Below, piece by piece: positions 42,034 to 52,444 of a DNA stretch of 58,236 bases. Where the stretch lies: contig JABMLP010000047.1 in assembly GCA_013176395.1 (NCBI GenBank), positions 1 through 58,236 on the forward strand, written 5' to 3'. Source of the stretch: Venturia oleaginea. Lineage: Eukaryota > Ascomycota > Dothideomycetes > Venturiales > Venturiaceae. Under the pieces are notes generated by a model that did not search any database, was not told the DNA's origin, and saw only the letters and a program-made list of their open reading frames with translations. Numbering within the stretch: the first letter of the stretch is position 1; each line of letters begins with the position of its first letter. The translations under genes and the position numbers were made by a program.

Positions 42034-43260
42034 TTATATCAGGAACAGGCGACTGATTGCAAGCTGCTGTTCGAACGAACGGGATATGTAACGGAGGAAA
42101 GCTTCGGAGGACCATCGACCCGCTGCCTTAAGCTCGAGCTCAGGCACTCCCTTCGCAGCTGCGTCCGTAGCAGCACCCCTGCGGAAGGAATGGCCTGTGT
42201 AGGACTTGTCGTCCAGCGAGGAGATAATACCAGTAGCGAGGAGGCGTCGGCGTAGTTGCATGTGTACAGCAGCGGCCGAACAATGCCCTTTGCCGATGTC
42301 GAAGAGAGGCGCCGAAAGCGGCTTCGGATCGTGCCTGAAAAGTCTTACCAGGGCGGCTACTGCACAGGTAGGTTTTCCCGTTGCGGCGATGGAGATGGGA
42401 ACGCCCTGATTAGCGTAATCGGTCTTGCTACGCTTCAGGAAAATAGAGACCCCGTAAGGCTGATGGCTAGGCGTATGACGATGGAAGGCGATATCGCTCC
42501 GTAAGACATGAGTATAGGAGAACAGCGGGTGCTCCCTATCTCTTCTAGTGTAAGCCAGCTCGCCAAGGCGGAAGAAACCAGCATAGGCCACCTTGAAGAG
42601 AGTGTCGAGATTGAGGTCGGCTCCGGTGGTCGGTTCCACAGCCGTCAGTCCCTCAAGGATGCGTACAGTAATAGGGAGCCTATTCTTGCGCTTCGGAGGC
42701 CTGAGGTTGAGAGCCCCCTGTCTTGCGCGTAGGAGCATCGGATCAGCGAACGCGCTGATAGGGTATCCCAGGTCGATATGCTTTGAACGTACTGCGGAGA
42801 GGTAGCTGGCCGCTGTAGCGCCGGAAATGATGCCTTCCGCTCCTCCAGTAATGACACGCCTTGCCATCCATTCGCCGAGATTGAGGGGTTCTGCGGGATA
42901 GTCTACACAGCCCTCCAGCGTACAGAACCTCTCCCAGCTCTTGATACCCGCGCCGTACGTGTTGCGCGTGTTCTGGGCCAAGCCGTACCATAAGAGGGTA
43001 ATATACTCATCAGAGAGGCCAAGGTTTCGCTCGCGAAGGGTACGGAGGAAGAACCTATGAACTGTAGGGAGGAGCTCGCTATCGTAGGAAGTATACTCGA
43101 GGCTAGGTGCTGGACGAAGCACGTTAGCAAGCTTTGTACGAGTACCGGAGTCCGACCAGGGTATCTGCCGAACGTCGGCGATAGCAGAGTAGCATGGCGC
43201 TTAAGCCGATGAGCCTGCAAAGAACGGCTGCCACGAACAGCGCGCCAAGCCCAAAGTTGC
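42034..43260 (-). CDS. Tyrosine recombinase of the DIRS-like element
   Basis: An open frame of more than 360 codons ends at 42034. An N-terminal SAM-like part (LLWYGLAQNTRNTYGAGIKSW) precedes the catalytic domain. Its residues are visible: Arg I in GFFRLGELAYTRR, the box II HSFRRGAATDAAA (His-x-x-Arg), and the nucleophile Tyr in SSEAFLRYIS. The frame continues upstream to a TAA near 43202 without an ATG, so the true start is unclear. It may be joined to the upstream frame or decayed. The enzyme would integrate a circular DNA copy by site-specific-like recombination, which fits the missing target duplication. Confidence 0.85.
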
Positions 43261-43324
43261 AATCCCCGGGATAGCAAGAATTCAACGGAACTGTAAGGAC
43301 GATAGCGGAGAGCCCCATCGGAGG

Positions 43325-44880
43325 CAGAGCCAGACGATACGATCGAAACTAGACTCGCGAGGGCGTCGGCCAGATGTACCTATAGAGATGGTCCCCAACG
43401 GAGGAATGCAACGGCAACGGCAACGGCCTCCATCTCTTAGGGTTGATAAACGCCGAACGATCGGACGGCTCAACAATAGTTCAACGGAACTGTAAGATCG
43501 AAAGCGGTGAGCCCCATCGGAGGCAGAGCCAGACGATACGATCGAAACTAGACTCGCGAGAGCGTCGGCCAGATGTACCTATAGAGATGGTCCCCAACGG
43601 AGGAATGCAACGGCAACGGCAACGGCCTCCATCTCTTTAGGGTTGATAAACGCCGAACGATCGGACGGTTCACCAATAGTTCAGCGGAACTGTGAGATCG
43701 AAAACGGTGAGCCCCATCGGAGGCAGAGCTAGACGATACGATCGAAACTAGACTCGAGAGACGGCGTCGGCCGGATGTACCTATAGAGATGGTCCCCAAC
43801 GGAGGAATGCAACGGCAACGGCAACGGCCTCCATCTCTTTAGGGTTGATAAACGCCGAACGATCGGACGGTTCACCAATAGTTCAGCGGAACTGTGAGAT
43901 CGAAAACGGTGAGCCCCATCGGAGGCAGAGCTAGACGATACGATCGAAACTAGACTCGCGAGGGCGTCGGCCAGATGTACCTATAGAGATGGTCCCCAAC
44001 GGAGGAATGCAACGGCAACGGCAACGGCCTCCATCTCTTTAGGGTTGATAAACGCCGAACGATCGGACGGTTCACCAATAGTTCAGCGGAACTGTGAGAT
44101 CGAAAACGGTGAGCCCCATCGGAGGCAGAGCTAGACGATACGATCGAAACTAGACTCGAGAGACGGCGTCGGCCGGATGTACCTATAGAGATGGTCCCCA
44201 ACGGAGGAATGCAACGGCAACGGCAACGGCCTCCATCTCTTTAGGGTTGATAAACGCCGAACGATCGGACGGTTCACCAATAGTTCAACGGAACTATAAG
44301 ATCGAAAGCGGTGAGCCCCATCGGAGGCAGAGCTAGACGATACGATCGAAAACTAGACTCGCGAGGGCGTCGGCCAGATGTACCTATAGAGATGGTCCCC
44401 AACGGAGGAATGCAACGGCAACGGCAACGGCCTCCATCTCTTTAGGGTTGATAAACGCCGAACGATCGGACAATTCACCAATAGTTCAACGGAACTGTAA
44501 GATCGAAAGCGGTGAGCCTCATCGGAGGCAGAGCTAGACGATACGATCGAAACTAGACTCGAGAGAGGGCGTCGGCCGGATGTACCTATAGAGATGGTCC
44601 CCAACGGAGGAATGCAACGGCAACGGCAACGGCCTCCATCTCTTTAGGGTTGATAAACGCCGAACGATCGGACGGTTCACCAATAGTTCAGCGGAACTGA
44701 GATCGAAAAAGGTGAGCCCCATCGGAGGCAGCTAGACGATACGATCGAAAACTAGACTCGAGAGAGGGCGTCGGCCGGATATGCCTATAGAGATGGTCCC
44801 CAACGGAGGAATGCAACGGCAACGGCAACGGCCTCCATCTCTTTAGGGTTAATAAAGGCCGAACGATCGGACGGTTCAAC
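43325..44880 (-). repeat. Tandem array of about 200-bp chimeric units derived from the RNase H region
   Basis: GGTTGATAAACGCC-type starts occur at 43441, 43641, 43843, 44043, 44245, 44446, 44648 and 44847 (spacing 199-202). Each unit joins two parts of the adjacent RNase H coding sequence: the INPKEMEAVAVAFLRWGPSL segment (parent at 45149-45240) and the LADALSR...SSAELL segment (parent near 44880-44975). The catalytic HCDNSTAVAG part between them is left out. Alternate units carry CTCGCGAGGGCG or CTCGAGAGACGG, so the array is a ~402-bp dimer repeat. Confidence 0.9.
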
Positions 44881-46569
44881 AATAGTTCAGCGGAACTGTG
44901 AGATCGAAAGCGGTGAGCCCCATTGGGGCAGAGCCAGGCGATACGATCAAACTGGACTCGAGAGAGGGCATCGGCCAGGCCGTTAGCCGTAGATGGAAGC
45001 CAGCGGGCTTCGATAACAATATCGCAGGCAGCGGCCTGAGTAACAATAGTGCGGAGATGGGTGTTGCTCTCACCACGAACAGCCTCCTTCGTCAACCCGG
45101 CCACGGCCGTAGAGTTGTCACAGTGGATAACAACCCGATTATGTGCCCAGAGAGACGGTCCCCAACGGAGGAATGCGACGGCAACAGCCTCCATCTCCTT
45201 AGGGTTGATAAACGCCGAACGATTGGACGGTTCAGCAATAAAAGCATGCTCGATTGCGATACTATTGGTGTAATCCCCCCAAGAGACATCGGTCTCAGAG
45301 GACTCGAAAAAGAAGCCGCCGAGGCTTTGTTGTCCGGAGGCATCAGTGTAAAGGTGGAAACAACGGCGCTTTCGATAATCGAAGAAGTAGACCCCGTTGG
45401 TTAGCTCGAGCGCACGGAGCCACCAGAGAAGGTCGTCTCGTACACCGCTAGTCAGGGCTCGGCGAAAGTGCCGATTGACTTCTCCGTATGCTCCGCTCAG
45501 GTAGTCCCAGATCGATCGAGTGTAAACCCGGCCAAGGCGGATGACGGCACTGGCCCAACTGAGCCGCCCGGCGAGGGACTTCGTATCCCGGAGCCGCGGC
45601 CTTGTCTCGGAGAGGTGATCACGGATAGCCTGGATCAAAGAATCTCTCTTCTCGTCGGAGAGACGCAGTTCCAAGCGTACCGTATCAACCAGAAGACCTA
45701 ATATCTCGACGGCCGTGCCGACCACGTCTTTGGCATCCTTGCGAGGAATCCCAAGTCGATCGGTGGTCTTGATCCAGAGTTCCGAAACGCGGTCCGAAAT
45801 TTCCTGACGTACACACAAACATAAAATCATCAAGGTAGTGCTCGATCGCGGTAGGGATACTGCGCGTGCCGGCCTGCTCGTCGAGAGCCCAATGGAGACC
45901 TTCCGCAAAGAGATTGAAGATAAATGGCGCAGTCCTGAGACCGAAAGGGAGGCAGAGTTCTTGATAATTGACGCCGTTGAGGCAAAACCCAAGATACCGG
46001 GACGAAATGAGATCCACAGGGATGTTGCGAAAAGCGTGCGCAATGTCGCGTTTCATTAGAAGACAGCCCCGGCCTGTACGAAGGACGTGCTGAACAATTC
46101 TGTCGACTCTGGTGTACTGTAGCTTGCCAAACACGCGTGGAATGGCGTCGTTGACTGAAGTTTGGGGCGGCCAAGAGAGGTCGTGGATCCGGCGTAAGGT
46201 TCCGTCTTGTTTTGGGACCATCCCAAGAGGAGCGATAAACAGGCCCGGGTCTGTAGAGATAGCCAATCGGCCGGCGGCCAGCTCCTTCGCAACGTAGCCC
46301 GTAGCTTCGGCTACGGTCGCCTCGTCGGAGAAGTAGTTGTTCGAAAAGCCGCGTACGCGAATCGTATGAGGCTCGCAGATACCGATGGAGGCGCCGTACG
46401 TGAGAATACCAACTAGGTTAGTCACCAGTGTGCGCTCTGGATATCCTGAGAGGAGGCTTATCCAGCCAAGAGGCTTGAAAGGCGACCTATTCTCAGGCAG
46501 CGGCGGGCCATCGGGTTGGAATACAGCAAACAAGGGCTCCGTATTCGACCGGAACTCGTCCTTTGGCTG
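44880..46569 (-). CDS. DIRS-like Pol: reverse transcriptase and RNase H (one frameshift)
   Basis: The frame follows the gag UAG directly in the same frame (QPKDEFRSNTEPLFAVF). The RT fingers/palm include GMVPKQDGTLRRIHDLSWPP, CLLMKRDIAHAFRNIPVD, LPFGLRTAPFIFNLFAEGL and YLDDFMFVC (near 45830). One shift near 45810 moves to the frame with EILGLLVDTVRLELRLSDEK, then RNase H: FHLYTDASGQQSLGGFF, NPKEMEAVAVAFLRW, VVIHCDNSTAVAGL and LADALSR. These carry the expected Asp, Glu and Asp ligands. RT type and neighbours agree with tyrosine-recombinase retrotransposons. The RNase H end runs into the tandem array. Confidence 0.88.
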
Positions 46570-46572
46570 CTA
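46564..46572 (-). promoter_or_regulatory. Predicted stop-codon readthrough site UAG-CAG-CCA between gag and pol
   Basis: Gag ends ...GTC GCC AAA TAG, and CAG CCA AAG GAC continues in the same frame into RT with no ATG. The stop is followed by CAG CCA, which fits CAR-YYA, the tobamovirus-type leaky UAG context. This is a direct reading of the sequence. Function is inferred. Confidence 0.6.
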
Positions 46573-47781
46573 TTTGGCGACCTTGAGAGGGTCGGTCTCC
46601 GCCTTAGGCCTTGAAGCCTTCTTCGGACAAGCGGTGGCGGGGTGGTTTTGCTTGCAAGTGGTACAGACATGGGAGCGCTTGCACGACTCACCCCATGTAC
46701 ATGCTCCTCTGTTATAGCTAAGGCAGGTCTCGTTTTTGAGGGACGAGTCGCTGCGCTTTCGCTTCTCAGAGCTCTTCGAAGCTGTACGAGCAGCTGCCGA
46801 CTGAAGCTTTGCCATTAATTGTTGAGCCTCGAGATGAGCCTTCGACGTAAGTGGATTGCAGAAGCGATCCTGAAAGGCATAGCTGAGGTTCCAGTGGCTC
46901 GCCGTCGTAATACCGCGCTGGATTACTTCGGCGTGGAATGTGAAGACCAAGAGGCGCACGGAGGCCCAGTCGTAGTGTAGGCACAAAGCCTCGGCCTTGG
47001 CGCGAAAGGTATTGATGGCTTCGTACGTTGCAGCGCTCAAAGTAGGGAAGAGAATATAGAGGAGGCTAACGTAGTAGGTGAATGCCTCGAGCCAGAAGCG
47101 TGGTGCTGGATAGTCCTCGTACGATGCTGTTGCTTTGATTTTGACGAGATTCGCCGTGCCAGTAGAGACGTCGAACCGGAAACGATCTTCTCCCGGAGAT
47201 GCAGATGGTACCGGGTCCGTCAAGCGTAAACGTACGAGGTTTATTGGCTCAAAAGTGCCATTCTTGACGCTCTCCGCAAGGTGAATGGGTAGGGCAGGGA
47301 AACGCATACGAAGTGTCGAAACCAGCTGGTTATCGAGGGACTTACCCGTACTGTTATCCGGCTCAGTCGCCCCCGGACGACTGGTGCCATGCGGTAGTTC
47401 GAGTAAAGAGCCCTCCCTAATTTTCGCAAGGCGCGCCGCCGCTTCTTCGCGTTTGACCTGCATCTGGAGGTCGTGCTCCTCCTTTTCGCGGTCCATCCTT
47501 AGCCTGTGAGCCTCTACGGCGCGAGCCTCAGCGGCCTGGGCATTGTTGATCGCGACCTGTTCGAGGGTCAGAGCTAGAGGCGGTGCCCGTGGCGGGGCTA
47601 ACGTGGGCTGAGGTTGAGTAGGTGTCATCCCGCCGCCAATGGGTGTAAGAGACCGTGAAGATGACCTCTGGGTCCCGAAGACAATAGAGGGGGATCGGGT
47701 ACGAGAGGAGCGAGTAGAGTGACCCGGTGGTAGGGATAAGTTGATAGGAACCGACGCGGTGATATCCTTCTTCGGAGGCAT
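46570..47781 (-). CDS. Gag-like protein of the DIRS-like element, CCCH and CCHC-type zinc motifs
   Basis: The ATG at 47781 (MPPKKDITASVPINLSLPPG) starts 403 aa. A Pro/Ser-rich N-terminus leads to a charged coiled coil (NNAQAAEARAVEAHRLRMDR, EKEEHDLQMQVKREEAAARL). A folded middle follows (FWLEAFTYYVSLLYILFPTL, HWNLSYAFQDRFCN). The C-terminal zinc region is CLSYNRGACTWGESCKRSHV followed by CTTCKQNHPATAC. It probably coats element RNA. The frame is intact. Confidence 0.85.
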   Translation of the reverse strand: MPPKKDITASVPINLSLPPGHSTRSSRTRSPSIVFGTQRSSSRSLTPIGGGMTPTQPQPTLAPPRAPPLALTLEQVAINNAQAAEARAVEAHRLRMDREKEEHDLQMQVKREEAAARLAKIREGSLLELPHGTSRPGATEPDNSTGKSLDNQLVSTLRMRFPALPIHLAESVKNGTFEPINLVRLRLTDPVPSASPGEDRFRFDVSTGTANLVKIKATASYEDYPAPRFWLEAFTYYVSLLYILFPTLSAATYEAINTFRAKAEALCLHYDWASVRLLVFTFHAEVIQRGITTASHWNLSYAFQDRFCNPLTSKAHLEAQQLMAKLQSAAARTASKSSEKRKRSDSSLKNETCLSYNRGACTWGESCKRSHVCTTCKQNHPATACPKKASRPKAETDPLKVAK

Positions 47782-48164
47782 AAAGAAAGCGGTATAACTA
47801 TTTAAAATCGTTAGCAGGTCAGCTCTGTTAATAAGTACAGAGCCCTAGAGATGCCAAGGAGCTCTTTGGAAGGGATTTCTGATGCTGGTGCAATATAACG
47901 ATGCCCAAGACGTCGTCGAGGCCAGCGGTGTACTTGAAAAGTCTGTCGAGAAGCGGTGAACGGCTAAGCGCGGCGCGCGCAGCGGCGGGAAAGACTCGTA
48001 GGACGATAAGGAGAATATCGGGATGAAGGACGAGTCCTACAACAACAATCTAGATACAAGACGAGCCTCAGAGGGCTCAGAAGTCGTGCGATATGCGAGA
48101 TCGCCATGTTGTTGTTGTCGCTTGGTCGGACGAGGCCCTTGCTCCACCAGATAGACACTAGCAG

Positions 48165-48195
48165 GATAAGTTGAGAAAGGATCTATCCTTTGACA
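48165..48195 (-). mobile_element. Gypsy-2 5' LTR, outer end
   Basis: GGATAAGTTGAGAAAGGATC...TTTGACA completes the LTR interrupted at 41641. AAAAT (48196-48200) follows. Confidence 0.85.
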
Positions 48196-48280
48196 AAAAT
48201 AGAACATGACAGCTTGCAAAATAGAACATGACAGCTTGCAGAATAACAAGAGAACAATTGGAAATCCAGTCATGGATAAG
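48196..48280 (-). mobile_element. Gypsy-1 LTR, continuation of 35974-36152
   Basis: Picks up the gypsy-1 U3 repeats after the AAAAT duplication and ends at CATGGATAAG, where another complete LTR begins. The last 28 bp of this LTR are missing. Confidence 0.8.
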
Positions 48281-48612
48281 TGTAAGAGTTCAACCCTCAA
48301 AGGTGTTTCGCAAGTGAGGGAAGACAGCTTATATTTCAAGTATCTAAGTACAGAGAAGAAAGTGTAAGTACAGGAAGGATAGCTAGTATATATAATCCTC
48401 CTCTTACAATAGATCCTTCTAGAAAGTATCTTTAAATGGAAACGTGACAGCTTGCAAAATAGAACATGGCAGCTTGCGAAATAGAACATGACAGCTTGCA
48501 AAATAGAACATGACAGCTTGCAAAATAGAACATGACAGCTTGCAGAATAACAAGAGAACAATTGGAAATCCAGTCATGGATAAGCTAGAGAGAAGGATTC
48601 CATCCCTTAACA
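48281..48612 (-). mobile_element. Gypsy-1 (right element) 3' LTR
   Basis: A 332-bp complete LTR, TGTAAGAG...CCCTTAACA in plus orientation, adjoining the polypurine tract of the right gypsy-1. U3 has five 22-bp units. Confidence 0.92.
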
Positions 48613-51600
48613 TTATCCCCTCCCCCCCTCTCTTGTAGATCGATGTGAGCGTAGTCTCTGAGGGCGTAGTATAGGTCCGTCGTTTTCAAGAACGTTGCCG
48701 TAGGCACTTTCAAAAGCGTCCAGAGCTGTAGTTTGTTGGAGTTCGCTAAGGGGTTCCCACGTAGGATCAACGTAGCCTACCCACTTAACTAAGACTTCTC
48801 GCGTTTGTTGTCGACCTCGCCGGCGCCATCTTGCGGCTAGAATAGCCTCGATACCGTATTCCTCGTCTCCTTGTTCAGTTACTATAGGAGGCGGCTGTGT
48901 ATTATCTTGTATTTGTGAAGGTAGGGGATCTGTGCCAGCTCTCCTAAGTAAAGACGTATGAAATCGGTTGTGGATTCCTCTGGGTGTATCAAGCTCGTAA
49001 GAGATTGAGTTGATAACTCGTGTAACTGTATACTTCCCATGAATCCAGTCTAGTTTCTTACAAGGACGTAGGGTTTTTACGTTCTTTAGGTTGAGCCAGA
49101 CTTTGTCTCCCACTTTAAAAGAGTCAGCCGGAGCACGATCTCTATTAGAGTAGTATTCTTGCTGTTGCTGAGCTGATACCATTGACGTTTCTGCCCATTC
49201 TTGTGCGTCCTTCAATTTTGCTACAAGATCTTGTGCTTTTTCTTTTGGATTCTTAGGGGTTTCCTGGGGAGCTTCAACAGTTCCTATATGCTCAATGTTA
49301 TAACCGTGGGTTAAGAAGAAAGGCGATAGGCCCGTAGCTTGGTTTGGTCTATTATCGAGGCATATTTGAGCAATAGGCAGGAGCTCGACCCAGTCGTTCT
49401 GACTAAATGTACAGAACTTACGTAGATAGGCTTCAACTTCTTGATTTCTTCTTTCCGTAGATCCATCAGTCTCAGGGTGATACGCTGTAGAGAGTCTTCT
49501 CTCTATCTTAAGAAGGTGACAAACTTCTTTCCAGAAAGCATTAACAAATTGCGTGTCCCTATCTGAGACTAGAGATCTAGGAAGCCAGTGTAATCTTACG
49601 TAGTTCTGCATAAATAGTTTTGCAAATCCTTCAGCTCCAAACTGTTCTTTAGGCACTGGGAACAGGATAGTTCCTTTACCCAAGCGGTCAGTAATAACGC
49701 AGAGTCTTGTGCATCTTTGGCTCTCTGGTAATTCGACTATGAAGTCTACTGAAATATCTTGCCAGATACGGCTAGGGACAGGAAGAGGTTTAAGTAAACC
49801 TTTCTTTTTGTCTCGCCAGACTGAAGTTCTTCCGCAGACGTCACAATTGCGTATAAACTGACGTATATCTTGAGCAAATCCCGGCCAGTAGAACTGTCTG
49901 GAGAGAATAGCAATAGTAGCTTCTCGTCCAGGATGCCCTGATAGGACTGAATCGTGTATTTCTTGAATTACTCCTGTTAAGAGAGGCTCGTAGGAGGGCA
50001 ACCAGATTCGGTCTCTATAGTAGAGCTGGTTATTTTCGACTTTACAATCTCCTATAGAAGTAGGAACCTTTAGCTTAGATGGGAACTGCCTATCTTGCTT
50101 TAGAACGCTTTGGAAAATACGTCTGTAGTCTAGATCTCCTTCGAGTGCAGTTTCCCATCTATCCCTTAGATCACCTGAGAGAAAGGGATTTTGTATAAAG
50201 GGGATAGGTTCTTTGTCTACTTCTTGAGCATTTTCTTGGGCAGCTTCTTCTCTTGCAGGAGTCTTATCCTCTAGAACGTTAATCCAAAGCTTTGGAGGTA
50301 ATAACGTTCTAGTTCTTTCAACGATTCTTGGGTCTTGAATATCCTTTGGGAGATCTTGATCCCTTCGAGTTAAGGCGTCTGGAACTACAGATTCAGAGCC
50401 TGGGCGATAGCCTAGTTTGAAGTTAAACTTAGCTAGTATCTGCGCCCATCTCATTTGCCTTTCATTTAGTTCCCTTTTTACCATAAACTTCTCAAGGTTC
50501 TTGTGATCTGTGAGGATAATGAATGGCTTACTTAGGCTTAGTAGCTCGCTAGTCCAATGGACTAGAGCTTTGACTATAGCCATAAGTTCTTTGTCGTGGA
50601 TATCATAATTGCATTCGGCTGGCAAGTGCTTAGTAGAGAAGAAAGCACATGGTTTCCAGTTACCTAGCTCATCTTTTTGACTAAGTACTGCTCCGGAAGC
50701 CCAGCCTGAAGCATCAGGTTCTACTCGCGTAGGCTTATCTTCATCAAGTGCAGACAGGACAGGTTCTTTGCAAAACTCTGCCTTAAGTTTTTGAAAAGAT
50801 TCTTCTTGCTCCTTTCCCCATAAAAATGGAGTATTCTTCTTTGTAAGGCGAACCAGAGGCTCCCTTATTGTTGAGTTATCTTTTACAAAGTCACGGTAGA
50901 AGTTTGTAAAGCCTAGGAAGCCACGTACTCCTCGTAGAGTAGTAGGACGTTCCCATTCTTTAATTGCTTTGATCTTCTCCGGATCCATGTGTAGGCCCGT
51001 TTCAGTATCTATAACGAAGCCTAGATACTTGACTCGTTTGGTATTAAACTCGCACTTCCGAATATCAAGGTATAACCCAGCCTTAAGGCAGCTTTGAAGT
51101 ATCTTTTCAGTCTTTTCTTCATGGTCTTTAAGGTTCTTTGAAGAGTATATTACTATATCGTCTAGATAAGCTGAGCAGAACTCGTCTAGGTATCGTCGAA
51201 GGATATAGTTTATATACCGTTGAAAAGACGCAGGTGCACCGGTTAAGCCAAAGGGAGTAACTAGCCATTCAAATAGACCATATCTAGTTCGAAAGGCAGT
51301 TTTGAACTCATCTCCCGTTGCGATTCGAATCTTGTGGAAGGCAGCATTTACATCAAGCTTACTAAGATACTTAGCACGAGCTAAGGTTAGTAAAGTCTCT
51401 TTTACTAACGGTAGCGGGTACCTATCCTTTCGAGTAATTGCGTTTAAGGCTCGGTAGTCTACGCAAAAGCGTAAGCCCCCTCCTGGTTTCTTCACAAAGA
51501 GAACTGGAGACGCAGCAACTGATTTACTCTCTCGGATAAAGCCTTATCTAGTAGCTCTGTAAGAGTCCTTCGCAAAACAAGGAGTTGTTCTCGACCCATA

Positions 51601-52397
51601 CCATATAGAGGTCCCCAAGGAAGTGGTTTTCCTTCTTCTATAGGTATTTCGTGATCAATCCCAGGGCGATGCGGTGGTAGTCTCTCGGCCCTTTTAGGAT
51701 CAAAGACAGCAGCGTACTTATGAAACCTCTTAGGTAGCAATTCCAGTATTTGCTCTGTTGTCAAAGGGACTTTCGGCTTCAAGGCAATATCAATATCTCG
51801 AAGAGTAACAGCAAATACTCTAGACGCGTCTTTGATTTTCTCAAGTGTAGAAGTGACAAGGCGGTGGAATCTTACGGGCGCTACTTGTTGTATATCAAGT
51901 TTGTCTTCAAATTTAGCATCGCGAATGCTAATCCCGTTTGCAAAGGTAAGAGTACCTTTAGATTCATTGATAACGGCTTTGGTGTCCTTGAGAAAAGGCC
52001 TGCCTAGTAGAAGATCCTCAAATTGTCCCGGGACTATATAAGCAAAAGCGTTGCATATAAGTCCCCCTAAATCTAGGTTCAACTTCGCAATTTTTGTCAC
52101 TTGGGTCTGTCCTTCTTCCTTAAGAACTCCACCTATAGTACGCGGACTAATAGGGAGTACTTCAAGGTCCATCTGCGAAGCTTTCTCCTCGTTTATTGAT
52201 GCGTAGCAGCTAGATCCATTATCAAGGAGAGTTTTAAGAGAGTATATATCGTTCACTATAGTATTTGTGTAGAAAAGGCGGGAGAGCATCTTGGGTCTGA
52301 ACTGCTCCCATTCTTTTTCTATCCGAGAACGGTGTGAATCAGTGTCTTTGTTCGAATTCAAAATACTATTTACTCTCTCAATTGACTCCTTTGACAA
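48613..52397 (-). pseudogene. Gypsy-1 Pol (right copy), one frameshift
   Basis: Nearly identical to the left 1261-codon Pol. Loss of one A in a GATAAAGGC context near 51540 splits it into an N-terminal 301-codon frame (51492-52397, protease and start of RT) and a 960-codon frame (48613-51495, RT to chromodomain). All catalytic motifs are otherwise present. The shift may be real or a base-calling loss. Confidence 0.9.
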
Positions 52398-52444
52398 TTT
52401 TGCTCTATCTACTCTACGCCTCCATCCACGACTTTGGATAGAGG

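Larger units (their letters stand above)
41642..48164 (-). mobile_element. DIRS-like (tyrosine recombinase) retrotransposon inserted in the gypsy-2 LTR
   Basis: The LTR break points define both ends to within a base or two (about 6.5 kb) and show no target duplication, as expected for tyrosine-recombinase retrotransposons. Order in element orientation is gag (47781-46570), RT plus RNase H (46569-44880), a tandem array (44880-43325) and tyrosine recombinase (43260-42034). The ends share only a short inverted TCTATCT. Long terminal repeats are absent. No split direct repeats were recognised by eye. Confidence 0.88.
36153..48195 (-). mobile_element. Gypsy-2: chimeric, internally deleted Ty3/gypsy element (contains the DIRS-like element)
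   Basis: AAAAT duplications at 36148-36152 and 48196-48200 bound the element. Its 3' LTR is 36153-36433 (281 bp). The 5' LTR is 41393-41641 plus 48165-48195, split by the DIRS-like element. The U3 start (TGTCAAAGGATAGATCC) differs from gypsy-1. The R/U5, PBS, leader and extreme 3' coding end resemble gypsy-1. Without the DIRS-like insertion it is about 5.5 kb. Confidence 0.9.

Noticed and set aside
42034..43122. Starship captain (DUF3435-type tyrosine recombinase) marking a giant cargo element
   Set aside because: The recombinase lies in one 6.5-kb unit with gag, RT and RNase H in the same orientation, flanked by a split LTR. That is a retrotransposon of the DIRS type, not a captain at a cargo boundary.
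43548..44604. Three near-identical 83-aa ORFs as a gene family
   Set aside because: They are the 402-bp dimer array of the DIRS-like element read in one frame. They begin at a non-functional ATG and end arbitrarily.
40591..44880. CRISPR-like arrays
   Set aside because: The units are contiguous tandem repeats without unique spacers, in a eukaryotic retroelement.
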